A stretch of 64,000 nt of DNA from positions 90,811-154,810 of the forward strand of contig JBGSPI010000087.1 of assembly GCA_041738715.1 (NCBI GenBank), given 5' to 3'. A model generated the notes under the pieces. It was given only the letters and a program-made list of their open reading frames with translations. It had not been told where the DNA came from and did not search any database. The DNA comes from Chamaesiphon sp041738715. Its GTDB lineage: Bacteria; Cyanobacteriota; Cyanobacteriia; Cyanobacteriales; Chamaesiphonaceae. Made by a program: the position numbers and the translations under genes. Below are positions 53,930 to 62,841 of the stretch, piece after piece (positions within the stretch are counted from its first letter, which is position 1; each line of letters opens with the position of its first letter).

Positions 53930-54883
53930 CTACTTTAGTTTATTAATAATATTAGTAGCTGCAACAGTTTTAAATCCGCTTACTGATAACATGATTGACT
54001 CCCAACTATCAAAGTGTTTATCTGGTTGAGTATTCCGCTGTTCAATAATGCTCGGCACAAATTTTATTGTGCTAGCTGTAAGACTTGATTTTTGCATTCT
54101 CAATAAGAGATCCGATGCACTGAGTGTATTAATTAAATTGAGTGCATTTGCAGCTTTAACTGGATTGATCGATGGATCTAATTCTACTTTAGATATAGAT
54201 TTAGTATTTTTAGTATTTGTTTTTTTACTAGTAGCTGAGACAGTCTGTTCGTCGGCTTTGTTAGCTAATGGTTCGATCTGAGGCTGTTGATTCGCTGCTA
54301 CTTCTACTTGCTTCTTCGTTGTAGATTTAGATTTTGTGCTTGGCTTTTTAGGCGTAGGTGAGACAATTTCTATCTCTGCAATTTGCGGCTCACTCGATCG
54401 CTCGGCAGATTTACTGACTTGAGAGTTAAATGATGCTAAAATTTGTTTATGTGCGGCAAGTTCGGTAACAACTCTACCCAGTTCCTGTTGCAATGGTTGC
54501 AATTGTTGGGCAATAATTGAGGTTAACTGCTCGATCGAGATATGAACATTTGTCGAACTAGGAACGCTAGGTGTCTTAATCCCTGATAATAACGCAATTT
54601 GATCGATCGCGAACTGTTGACTGTCTGCTGAAATTACAAACGCATTAACTGTTTCCGCTTTGCGTAAGTTTTTTTCCTTAGCTCTGACTGCGGCATAATA
54701 TTCTAAATTTCCATCAACAACTGTATATTTTTCCAGTCCAGATTGCCTCAATATTAATGGGCGGATTAATCCATCAGTTGCCAGAATCAAATCAGCTAAC
54801 TGTTCAATTTTTGATTGATCAAATTCAGATCTAGGAATCTCTGAGCTAATACTTTTGACATCTACAAAAAAGCACTTGAGCAT
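53930..54883 (-). CDS. ParB-like protein, partner of the nuclease-ParA fusion
   Basis: The 317-residue protein has an N-terminal ParB/Srx-like domain (about residues 5-80) with DGLIRPLILRQSG and YTVVDGNLEYYAAVRAKE. The canonical CTP-binding GERRxRA motif is absent; DGNLEYYA stands in its place. The middle (about 115-245) is low-complexity and Lys/Ser/Thr-rich. The C-terminus (about 250-317, NLINTLSASDLLLRMQ and DSWESIMLSVSGF) is helical and resembles the end of accessory ParB proteins on cyanobacterial plasmids, as I recall them. It follows the parA-like gene after 29 bp. Confidence 0.82.
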   Translation of the reverse strand: MLKCFFVDVKSISSEIPRSEFDQSKIEQLADLILATDGLIRPLILRQSGLEKYTVVDGNLEYYAAVRAKEKNLRKAETVNAFVISADSQQFAIDQIALLSGIKTPSVPSSTNVHISIEQLTSIIAQQLQPLQQELGRVVTELAAHKQILASFNSQVSKSAERSSEPQIAEIEIVSPTPKKPSTKSKSTTKKQVEVAANQQPQIEPLANKADEQTVSATSKKTNTKNTKSISKVELDPSINPVKAANALNLINTLSASDLLLRMQKSSLTASTIKFVPSIIEQRNTQPDKHFDSWESIMLSVSGFKTVAATNIINKLK

Positions 54884-54912
54884 TATTTCACTCCAAATCT
54901 TAAATCGAAAAA

Positions 54913-56280
54913 TTACTGCAAACGCATCTTGATTAATATTTCATCTGCTAATACTTCAAATTCCATTGCTGAAGTTTGGGCAGCACTCTTTACATCATTA
55001 GCATACTTGAAAATTGATTTTGGATCTGGGTATTCAATTTCACCGACAATGATAGTTTTACTAAAAGACTCTGACAATGCAGATCGATCATAAATAACTG
55101 ATTCCATCAACGGCATCGCATATCGTCTAGAAATAACCTCCCTTTGCTTGGGGAAAGTATATTGTAGATATCGAGCATTTGTTGATATCTTTGATGGCAA
55201 TACACCTAATAACTCAATTGGCTCTCTGCCAAATGTTTCGCGGTTCTCATCAATACTTTTAATAAAATCTTTAACGGTAGGTAAACCTTGATTAGCAAAT
55301 GGTTTCAGATCTGAGGGAATTAGCAAATAGTCGGCAGTAATCAGTGCAACTTCGGCATAAATATCGCGAGAAGGTGGTGTGTCGATAATCACTAAATCAT
55401 AATTATTTTCCACCCGCTTTAGTTTAGCGAGTAATCTAGTCCGACTCGCCATAATCGTGGTTAACTCTCCCTGCTTATCAATGAGATTAATATGTGCAGG
55501 AATCACATCAATTTCGGGATCGTTAAAATACTGCGATTCTCGCACAATCTCATGAATAAAATCTGTATCACCACTAGAGATCAGGTTACAAATATTTCGA
55601 TCGCGTAAATCATCATCTTCTTCAAATTCAAACTTGACTAACCCCGTAGCAAAGGTGCTATTCGCCTGAGCATCGATATCAATCAAGAGTACTCGATAAC
55701 CTTTCTTACTAAAAGCCGCAGCCAGATTTGTAGACACGGTAGTTTTACCGACTCCACCTTTATTATGATAGATAGCAATAGTTTTCATAGATGACACACC
55801 TTGAGATGGAACCGGAGTAGCGATAACTTCGGGTTGAATTGATGATATTTGCGATTGTAAACTATCGCGACCAATTAATTTAATAATGTCGGCTAATTTA
55901 TCGACAATATCACGCCCAGCGCAACAGAATACTAACTGAAGCGAACCAGATACATATTGATAAATTCTTAATTCCTTTCCATTCGTCAATAAGCCATAGC
56001 AAATATTTAAACTAGTTAAATAATGGCGAATTTGATGAACGTGACTGTCTAAATTCTTGCGTGGATGTTTGGCTTCCAGTACCAAGCCACATGGTGACTT
56101 AGGATCGAGTTTAAATGGTAATCTTTGGGTAAAGGCTAAAAAGTCCAGACGAATGCTGCCAAACCTCACCTCCTGATGCCAAGTATCAGGAGAGTAACCA
56201 AGTTTTGGCAGCAAATATTGAACGATTAGCTTACTTTCAACTTCGCTTTCATTTCGACATAATTCGGGATTGAAACTCAA
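54913..56280 (-). CDS. PD-(D/E)XK nuclease-like domain fused to a ParA ATPase
   Basis: The 455-residue protein joins two domains. Residues about 8-140 resemble the HsdR N-terminal nuclease fold: Asp46 in IRLDFLAF, Glu69-x-Lys71 in LVLEAKHP, a downstream HQIRHYL helix, and Glu residues in the first helix. Residues 165-455 are a ParA/Soj ATPase with the deviant Walker A KGGVGKTT (174-181), DIDAQANST and VIIDTPPSRD. An internal ATG at M165 (55788) could start ParA alone. The main start is TTG at 56280 with GAGG ahead of it. It forms a two-gene unit with the ParB-like gene. Confidence 0.88.
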   Translation of the reverse strand: MSFNPELCRNESEVESKLIVQYLLPKLGYSPDTWHQEVRFGSIRLDFLAFTQRLPFKLDPKSPCGLVLEAKHPRKNLDSHVHQIRHYLTSLNICYGLLTNGKELRIYQYVSGSLQLVFCCAGRDIVDKLADIIKLIGRDSLQSQISSIQPEVIATPVPSQGVSSMKTIAIYHNKGGVGKTTVSTNLAAAFSKKGYRVLLIDIDAQANSTFATGLVKFEFEEDDDLRDRNICNLISSGDTDFIHEIVRESQYFNDPEIDVIPAHINLIDKQGELTTIMASRTRLLAKLKRVENNYDLVIIDTPPSRDIYAEVALITADYLLIPSDLKPFANQGLPTVKDFIKSIDENRETFGREPIELLGVLPSKISTNARYLQYTFPKQREVISRRYAMPLMESVIYDRSALSESFSKTIIVGEIEYPDPKSIFKYANDVKSAAQTSAMEFEVLADEILIKMRLQ

Positions 56281-56773
56281 TCTAAACCTCTATATTATTT
56301 CGTCATGACCCGAATCATGTATCGACCCGTCTGTGAGGAGCGTAGAGTATAAATCTGAACTCATCCCAAGATCCAAAGGGAGAATGGGAAATAACTGAAT
56401 CATATCAGTGGCTGACATAGGAGGTAAAATATTTCTAAGCTAGTACTGAAACTTTGCTTATTATGCCCCTGAATATCTCTGAATCGATCGAGTGCAACTA
56501 TGGAGATTTCGGCATAATTGCCAGATGCCGATCAGGATCGCCAAAATATGCGGGAACATGATTATTGCCGGTAACTTATACACTCGCGATCGAGCAGCTT
56601 GATCGGAGACTTCTAGCTAATGTCACACATAGAGAGTAGCAACAAAATAATCGATGGTAGATTGTGGAGTTTCATTGCTACACTTTTGCTAGGTGGGTTA
56701 AGGGGTGTTAGTGAGGATCAATATTTACACCGCAACCATATTCCGCTCAACTTCTGATAAAACTCGATCGACT
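56281..56773. other. Long divergent spacer upstream of the nuclease-ParA gene and the SDR gene
   Basis: This stretch of nearly 500 bp must hold the promoters of two divergent units. I searched it for parS-like palindromes and short genes and saw none that is convincing. GATCGATC-type words and one HIP1-like site (CGCGATCG) are present. The segment from 56705 can be read in the SDR frame but is treated as non-coding. Confidence 0.4.
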
Positions 56774-57589
56774 ATGACTAAAACAGTATTAATTACAGGT
56801 GCCTCTACAGGGATTGGATTAGCGACAGCCAAGCTATTTCAGCAGCGAGGTTGGAATGTGGTCGCAACGATGCGTTGCCCGGAAAAAGATACCGAATTAG
56901 TCAATCTGCCTAATGTGTTGTGTTTGGCGTTAGATGTGACTCAGGTAGAGAGGATTCATGGGGCGATCGATCAAGCGATCGCTCAATTTGGGACAATTGA
57001 TGTGGTGGTAAATAACGCTGGTTATGCCCTGATTGGTGCTTTTGAGGCGTGTGAGACGGGTGATATTCGCGGTCAGTTTGAAACTAATGTCTTTGGGTTA
57101 ATGGAGGTGACACGGGCTATTTTACCCCATTTTCGCGTGCGGCAGCAGGGGATTGTGGTAAATGTGGCATCGGTAGGTGGGCGGGTCGCTTTTCCGATTT
57201 ATAGCCCTTATCATGCGACTAAATGGGCGATCGATGGCTTTTCGGAGTCGTTGCAGTATGAATTGCGCCAGTTTAATATTAAGGTCAAAATTATTGAGCC
57301 TGGAGCGATTAAGACCGATTTCTACAGTCGATCGATTACGGTCGCAAAACAAGCTGGATTGACGGCGTATGATGACTATGTACAGCGAACTTTGCCCCAA
57401 ATGGATCGGGCAGGAAGAGAGGGTTCTCCGCCAGAAGTAACGGCACAGGTAATTTACACTGCGGCGACTGATGGCAGTTGGAAGTTACGTTATCCCGCAG
57501 GTGGCAATGCTGGTTTGTTATTGGCTTTACGGAAGTTATTACCAGATGCTTGGTTTACAGCGTTAATTCGCCGCAGCATCGAGCGGGGT

Positions 57590-57592
<3 letters not shown>
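56774..57592 (+). CDS. Short-chain dehydrogenase/reductase (SDR)
   Basis: This classical SDR has the NAD(P) motif ITGASTGIGLATAKLF, NNAGYALIG, the catalytic Ser in VASVGGRVAF and Tyr/Lys in YSPYHATKWAIDGFSESL. The product is 272 residues from the ATG at 56774, and the longer frame from 56705 adds an unconserved leader. Substrate is unknown; a lipid, steroid-like or carbonyl substrate is possible. The stop is followed within 5 bp by heptamer repeats. Confidence 0.93.
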
Positions 57593-57635
<43 letters not shown>

Positions 57636-57664
57636 TGGTAGAAGTTAAAAGAACCCCCTTTTCC

Positions 57665-58606
57665 CTAATCCCTAAACAAAGATCGATCGGCATTAGGTGG
57701 GACTAAAACCCATAGACTATTCGGTACAACTCGAAAACTCATTGGTGTTTTGCCTAAATAATCACCATCGACTTGAACCGGAAGTACTTTACCTTTTTGA
57801 CCACGAATTTCGATTTGTTTGGCTTGATAGTATTGCACTTTGGGGTCGCGATTGTAATGACGGGCAAAAATGGAAATTAACCGTCGGGGTGCTGACAACA
57901 TCCCTTCACCTTTAATTACACAGACATCCAATAAACCATCATTCACAGTGGCATGAGCCGTGAATTTAATCACACCACCATAGAGTTGACTATTGCCAAT
58001 TGTCACCATCAAAATTCGACCGCGCACCCGCTTGCCATCGATGCGTAATTTTGGACTTACGCCGCGAAAATTCCAGGCAATTTGAATTGCTTGCTTCACA
58101 TAGGCGATCGCGCCTAGGCGTTTCTTCTCTTTGGCACATACTGTCGCCGTGACGGCGGCATCGAAGCCAATTCCCGCCATCAGCAGGAAATAACGATTTC
58201 CAGCCATGCCTACGTCAATTTGGGTCAATTGGGCTTCCGATAGACTAATTGCGGCTTTGAGCATGTCCATCGATAAGCCCATTTCCCGCGCCCAAATATT
58301 CACTGTGCCTAATGGCAACACACCGAGGGCAGTCTGGCTGCCGACTAAACCATTGATCACCTCATTCACGGTGCCATCACCTCCTGCTGCCACAACCGCA
58401 TGATAGCCATCTGCTGCCGCCTGCTGTGCCTTGCTGGTAGCATCGCCAGGGGCGGTAGTTGCCGCGATCGATACTTGCCAGCCCAGATCGCGCCACAAAA
58501 GGGCAACTCGATCGAGCATACTGGCTAAATCGGCTGATTGTCCGGCTGCTGGATTGTAGACGATCAGAACTTGAAACTCAGGTGTTAAGAAGCTACTAGA
58601 GCGCAT
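57665..58606 (-). CDS. Diacylglycerol/lipid kinase family protein (YegS/BmrU-like)
   Basis: The 313-residue protein has the DAGK catalytic domain: VLIVYNPAAGQSADL at the N-terminus and AAGGDGTVNEVINGLVG, the nucleotide-binding Gly-rich loop. GTVNIWARE and AGIGFDAAVTATV follow. It phosphorylates diacylglycerol or a related lipid at the inner membrane surface. Length is normal. It is the downstream neighbour of the cbi operon on the same strand, separated by 97 bp. Confidence 0.92.
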   Translation of the reverse strand: MRSSSFLTPEFQVLIVYNPAAGQSADLASMLDRVALLWRDLGWQVSIAATTAPGDATSKAQQAAADGYHAVVAAGGDGTVNEVINGLVGSQTALGVLPLGTVNIWAREMGLSMDMLKAAISLSEAQLTQIDVGMAGNRYFLLMAGIGFDAAVTATVCAKEKKRLGAIAYVKQAIQIAWNFRGVSPKLRIDGKRVRGRILMVTIGNSQLYGGVIKFTAHATVNDGLLDVCVIKGEGMLSAPRRLISIFARHYNRDPKVQYYQAKQIEIRGQKGKVLPVQVDGDYLGKTPMSFRVVPNSLWVLVPPNADRSLFRD

Positions 58607-58703
58607 TTAGATTAATCTTGTTGGCACCAGATCGGCGCAGAATTGAACCAGATTTTTTAGTGATGGTGATCGCGTAAAACTTGGTGAACTTACATTGCCG
58701 ATT

Positions 58704-59558
58704 TCAATCATAGCGAAATACATCTAAAATTTGCTGGCGGAGTGGTTCAGGCATCTTGCCCATTTCCAGATCTTCTCTCCACGATCGATTGTGAGCTAAT
58801 GCTACGGCTACTTTGTCCAATATTTCAAATACTAGTGGAACTCCTAACTGAAGTTGATCCAGCAGATCTCGGCGGGCAAATACGGCTGGAGGTGTTCCTT
58901 CTAGGACAAGTTGACCACGATCGACAATAAAAATCCAGTCAGCCCAAGAGTAGGCGAGATCGAGGTCGTGTGTTGACATGACAATGGTGGTGCCCTGTTC
59001 GTGGATCTGGTGTAGTTTTGCCATCAGATCGCGGGTGTGGAGTCGATCGAGATAGGCGGTTGGCTCATCCAAAAGTAACAGTTTTGGTTGTAGCACCATC
59101 ACATCGGCGAGGGAAACTCGCTTTTTTTGACCTAAACTTAGGTGATGGACTGGTCGATCTGCTAACTCAGCTAGATTGAAATCAGCGATCGCTTGTTGGA
59201 CTCGCTGGATGACTTCGCCATCGGGTAAGCCTAGATTACACAGTCCATAGGAAATATCTTCTTCAACTGTCGCCGCTACCAGTTGGTGTTCTGGATCTTG
59301 AAATACTAGCCCCACCTGTTGGCGTAAATCCATTAATGACGATCGATCGTAGCGGATCGGTTTACCCTGCCAATACACCTGACCCCCCTGCGGTTGATAG
59401 AGACCGTTTGCCAGCAAAAACAGGGTTGTTTTGCCACAGCCATTATGCCCTAGCAAAGCACAGCGTTTGCCAGCCGGAATCCGCAGCGTAATTCCTTGGA
59501 GAGCGGGCTGAAGACTGCTGGGATAGGTATAATCGACTTGCTCAAATTCCAACAGCAT
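58704..59558 (-). CDS. cbiO: Energy-coupling factor ATP-binding protein CbiO
   Basis: This is the ATPase of a cobalt/nickel ECF importer, with Walker A (GHNGCGKTT), Q-loop (GLVFQDPEHQL), signature LSLGQKKRVSLA, Walker B (LLLLDEPTAYLD) and switch His (MSTHDLD). The start overlaps the end of cbiQ by 17 bp, so translation is coupled. It is the fourth gene of cbiMNQO. The protein acts as a dimer on the cytosolic face. Confidence 0.93.
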   Translation of the reverse strand: MLLEFEQVDYTYPSSLQPALQGITLRIPAGKRCALLGHNGCGKTTLFLLANGLYQPQGGQVYWQGKPIRYDRSSLMDLRQQVGLVFQDPEHQLVAATVEEDISYGLCNLGLPDGEVIQRVQQAIADFNLAELADRPVHHLSLGQKKRVSLADVMVLQPKLLLLDEPTAYLDRLHTRDLMAKLHQIHEQGTTIVMSTHDLDLAYSWADWIFIVDRGQLVLEGTPPAVFARRDLLDQLQLGVPLVFEILDKVAVALAHNRSWREDLEMGKMPEPLRQQILDVFRYD

Positions 59559-60345
59559 ATTGCCACCCGGAGATCGTGCCCAACATTACACAGCCCAAGA
59601 TGGCTTCAAAACTGTACCGGTTAGAAGGTTGGTACTTGCGGGAGCAGCACACTCGAAAATCGCCTCTAAACCCACGTGAGGCTAAGGTCAGAGTCATTTG
59701 ACGATAGTTTTCCAGCGTGCGCCGGAGCAATTGCCCGACCAACAACCCCAAACTTTTGAGCCAGAGTTGGCGTGTGCGGTAGCCACCCCGCGATTGTTGA
59801 GCAGTCCAAAGTTCGCTAGCAGTCTGTAACAGTACGAAGATAAAGCGATACATCAACATCAGTAAATCGGTCAGTAATGCTGGGCAACCGAGCCGACGGA
59901 GAATGGCTAAAATATCCACAAAGGGGATCGTCAAAATGGCAAAATAAATGCAGGTAGTGGTTGCAAGTGCGCGACTGCCAATTAACCCAGCTTGTTGAAT
60001 GCCTTGATGACTGAAATAAAGATAATAATCACCTACCGTCAAGCCTTGCCAAACATCAGCGCGAATGGTGGCAAAATGGGCTAGATCGATACCAGCGATC
60101 GCCAGAGCAGGTAAACTAGTCAACCAAAAGCCGATCGCCATCGAGAGCAATTTCAGGTACACCATCGCTGAAATCCTGGCGTAGACAACAATCCAAATAC
60201 TCATCCACACTGAGATGAACATCTGGATCGGCACTTGAGACAAATAAGCGATCGCTAGTATGACGCTGGCAAATAGCAATTTGTGGGCTGGGGGTAGTTG
60301 TCTGAGTTGATTGGTATAAGCGATCGTATCAATTTTCAGGGTCAT
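59542..60345 (-). CDS. cbiQ: Cobalt/nickel ECF transporter transmembrane component CbiQ
   Basis: The 267-residue T-component has four to five membrane helices (LLFASVILAIAYLSQVPIQM, LSMAIGFWLTSLPAL and others). The cytosolic Ala-Arg-Gly coupling motif, ASRGFRG (after MTLTL), engages CbiO. It is 15 bp downstream of cbiN and overlaps cbiO. Length is normal. Confidence 0.9.
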   Translation of the reverse strand: MTLKIDTIAYTNQLRQLPPAHKLLFASVILAIAYLSQVPIQMFISVWMSIWIVVYARISAMVYLKLLSMAIGFWLTSLPALAIAGIDLAHFATIRADVWQGLTVGDYYLYFSHQGIQQAGLIGSRALATTTCIYFAILTIPFVDILAILRRLGCPALLTDLLMLMYRFIFVLLQTASELWTAQQSRGGYRTRQLWLKSLGLLVGQLLRRTLENYRQMTLTLASRGFRGDFRVCCSRKYQPSNRYSFEAILGCVMLGTISGWQYAVGI

Positions 60346-60360
60346 AACCTCATCACGTAT

Positions 60361-60660
60361 CTATTGCTCATCCTTGCCGCGCTGCGCGATCGATCGCCCT
60401 TTATATAGTCCCAGAATATAGCCTGCTACACCTGCCCCAATTCCCGCCTGAGCCGCAAATAAGAAAGCTTGGACTTCTGGGCCAGAATCCTTAATTACCG
60501 GCTCAAACCAGGGCTTATAGTTGGGCTGGATGGCTTGAATTGCCTCGGTATTATTGCCGTCAGTCGCCCCAAATTCTTTGCCTTGGTGGACTAATAACGG
60601 CCCCAGTGCTAAGACTACCACCCCAATCATCAATAGCCAATTACTAGATACTTTGTTCAT
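60361..60660 (-). CDS. cbiN: Cobalt/nickel ECF transporter accessory subunit CbiN
   Basis: The 99-residue protein has an N-terminal helix (about residues 7-24), an extracytoplasmic loop with FGATDGNNTEAIQ, and a second helix (about 66-85, ending GLYKGR). This is the CbiN layout, needed for metal loading of CbiM. Its start overlaps the end of cbiM by 17 bp, as usual in cbiMN. Confidence 0.9.
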   Translation of the reverse strand: MNKVSSNWLLMIGVVVLALGPLLVHQGKEFGATDGNNTEAIQAIQPNYKPWFEPVIKDSGPEVQAFLFAAQAGIGAGVAGYILGLYKGRSIAQRGKDEQ

Positions 60661-61420
60661 GGGTTTGCGGCTCCTGTCTGAAAATTTTCAACATCTGTAA
60701 TTCCTGCTGCCCATATTTTTGCAGCCATCTCCACACGAGGACTGTCAACAATCCTTCAATCAATGCTAGCGGTAATTGGGTCACGGCAAAGATGCCGACG
60801 AACTTGGTCAATGATGCGACAAAGCCGCCCTGCGCAGCGGGAAATGCCAGTGCTAGCTGAACGGCAGTGACCAGATAAGTGAATAAATCGCTCATCGTGG
60901 CAGCGAGAAATACAGCCAAACTTGATTTGCCAGTCTTGACCGCCATATTGTAGACCAGATAAGCAACCACTGGCCCAACGATCGCCATTGAAAAGACGTT
61001 TGCGCCTAGTGTCGTAATGCCACCATGTGCTAGCAAGATCGCCTGAAATACCAAGACTAGACTACTCAAGACCGTCATCACCAAGGGACCAAACAAGATC
61101 GTCCCTAAACCAGTCCCCGTCGGGTGAGAACAGCTTCCCGTCACGGAGGGGATTTTCAGCGCGGATAATACAAAGGTAAAGGCTCCTGAGAGCGCAAGTA
61201 GTAATTTTAGTTCGGGATTCTGATTAGTGATGCGTGTTAGCGATCGCAATCCCACGAGAAAAAATGGTAGGGAGACAACCCACCAAAATACAGCCCACTC
61301 CACTGGTAAAAATCCTTCGGCAATGTGCATTGCCTGGGCTGGTGTTGCTAAACCCATGATTAGATAGCCACTCAGCCCTAGTATTAGCAACAGACTATGA
61401 ATCTTCTGCTGTTTTTTCAT
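60644..61420 (-). CDS. cbiM: Cobalt/nickel ECF transporter substrate-binding subunit CbiM
   Basis: CbiM binds the metal ion through its N-terminus. The 258-residue precursor has a signal peptide (residues about 1-30, ending ATPAQA), after which the mature chain should start Met-His (MHIAEGFLP). That free N-terminus and His2 are the metal ligands in the family. PTGTGLGTILFGP is another conserved block. Co versus Ni specificity cannot be read from sequence. I found no cobalamin riboswitch between here and the amidase gene. Confidence 0.93.
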   Translation of the reverse strand: MKKQQKIHSLLLILGLSGYLIMGLATPAQAMHIAEGFLPVEWAVFWWVVSLPFFLVGLRSLTRITNQNPELKLLLALSGAFTFVLSALKIPSVTGSCSHPTGTGLGTILFGPLVMTVLSSLVLVFQAILLAHGGITTLGANVFSMAIVGPVVAYLVYNMAVKTGKSSLAVFLAATMSDLFTYLVTAVQLALAFPAAQGGFVASLTKFVGIFAVTQLPLALIEGLLTVLVWRWLQKYGQQELQMLKIFRQEPQTHEQSI

Positions 61421-61512
61421 CTATGCTTACTCCATCCTTTTGTCACCCACAATTCTAGTTGCTATCTTTGGAACTTGCCCAGCAACTGTAGCAAATGTTA
61501 GGGGATGAGAGA

Positions 61513-61577
61513 TGGGGGACTGGGGGACTGGGGGACTGTCAACTTTCAACTTTCAACTCTCAACTCTCAACTTTCCC
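61513..61577. repeat. Composite repeat: GGGGGACT octamers then AACTTTC heptamers
   Basis: Three octamers (61513-61537) run through GTC directly into five AACTTTC/AACTCTC heptamers. The copy has the reverse orientation of those at 35.8 and 53.5 kb but the same internal order. It lies between cbiM and amiE, past the amiE 3' end. Confidence 0.92.
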
Positions 61578-61607
61578 CCTTTTCCCCATGTCTAGAATAA
61601 GATGTGA

Positions 61608-62693
61608 CTATCCACTGACAGATACTGTCACGGGTTCTGGTTGGGGGATTTCGGCTGGAGTCGAGATCTTTTGATTGGGGATACCTTCGATCGGGCATTC
61701 TTCGGTGCCAACTGTGTTACGAGTGACCGCTTCGGCTGTTGCTTTTGCCTTCTGCGGATCGAGAATCCAATCCCGATAGAACTGATACGGACATTCGGCC
61801 ATCCCTTCAGAACCATCCCCAGAGTTAATCATGCCAGTATAGCCACGATGCATCAGTTTGAAGAGGTGATTCTGGGATTGAGAATTTTTGCGGAAATCTC
61901 GAATCGCAAATTTGGATAATGCAGCATATTGAATCCCCATTTCTTCTTCGCCACACTCACCGAGAGTCCGACCATCAAAGCCGACGATCGCTGAGTGACC
62001 AAAGTAACTATAAACACCATCAAATCCCGCAGCATTAGCAACTGCCACATAGACATTATTCATCCATGCCATTGCTTTAGAAACGATGATTTGTTGATCT
62101 TTAGAAGGATACATATATCCCTGACAGCGCACGATCAATTCTGCGCCGCGCATCGCACAGTCTCGCCAAATTTCGGGATAGTTACCATCGTCACAAATAA
62201 TCAGACTGATTTTCAATCCCTTGGGACCTTCCGAGACGTATGTACAGTCACCTGGATACCAACCTTCGATCGGTGTCCACGGCATAATCTTGCGATATTT
62301 CTGGACGATTTCACCCTGATCGTTCATCAAAATCAGGGTATTATAGGGCACCTTGTGCGGATGCTCTTCATGCCGTTCGCCAGTCAGGGAAAATACGCCC
62401 CAGACTTTATTTTTGATACAGGCTTGAGCAAAAATAGCTGTTTCTTCACCGGGGATAGTTGCTGCTGTTTCCATCATTTCAGCAGTATCATACATGATCC
62501 CGTGAGTCGAGTATTCTGGGAAAATTACCAGATCCATCCCTGGCAACCCAACTTTCATCCCATCAATCATCGAGGCGATTTTGTGGCAGTTTTCGATTAC
62601 TTCTGCTTTGGTATGAAGACGGGGCATTTTGTAGTTAACAACTGCTACTCCAACTCCATCTTGACTTGAAGAAATATCACCGTGATAGGACAT
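61608..62693 (-). CDS. amiE: Aliphatic amidase AmiE
   Basis: This nitrilase-superfamily enzyme hydrolyses short-chain amides to acid and ammonia. The catalytic triad is Glu60 (FPEYST), Lys135 (QKYRKIMPW) and Cys167 (LIICDDGNYPEIW), each one residue later than in Pseudomonas AmiE. The whole protein resembles Pseudomonas aeruginosa AmiE closely as I remember it (HGDISSS, VVNYKMPRLHT, CQGYMYP). AmiF formamidase is the alternative. The ATG has a strong GGAGG site. There is no adjacent amiR or amiC. It may supply nitrogen from amides. Confidence 0.94.
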   Translation of the reverse strand: MSYHGDISSSQDGVGVAVVNYKMPRLHTKAEVIENCHKIASMIDGMKVGLPGMDLVIFPEYSTHGIMYDTAEMMETAATIPGEETAIFAQACIKNKVWGVFSLTGERHEEHPHKVPYNTLILMNDQGEIVQKYRKIMPWTPIEGWYPGDCTYVSEGPKGLKISLIICDDGNYPEIWRDCAMRGAELIVRCQGYMYPSKDQQIIVSKAMAWMNNVYVAVANAAGFDGVYSYFGHSAIVGFDGRTLGECGEEEMGIQYAALSKFAIRDFRKNSQSQNHLFKLMHRGYTGMINSGDGSEGMAECPYQFYRDWILDPQKAKATAEAVTRNTVGTEECPIEGIPNQKISTPAEIPQPEPVTVSVSG

Positions 62694-62841
62694 GATTACC
62701 TCCAGTAAATTTTAAGTTTTCTATTTACGCTACACAGTACGAATAAACACGCAACTAAACTACAGTTTTAAAATTACACAGCATTGCATCAAGATCCTAC
62801 TGGGTCTCAATCGAATAAATCTGTATTTAGTTTTACAATCT

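Noticed and set aside
56281..56704. parS-like sites or a small gene near the parA-like gene
   Set aside because: No clustered palindromes were seen and the only ATG-started frame (about 32 codons) lacks any supporting feature.
61421..61607. Cobalamin riboswitch upstream of cbiM
   Set aside because: Looked for the B12-box and paired stems; none found, and half the region is tandem repeat.
61995..62669. 224-codon open frame on the plus strand opposite amiE
   Set aside because: It is antisense to a clearly recognised amidase and has Cys/His/Phe-rich low-plausibility composition; a shadow frame.
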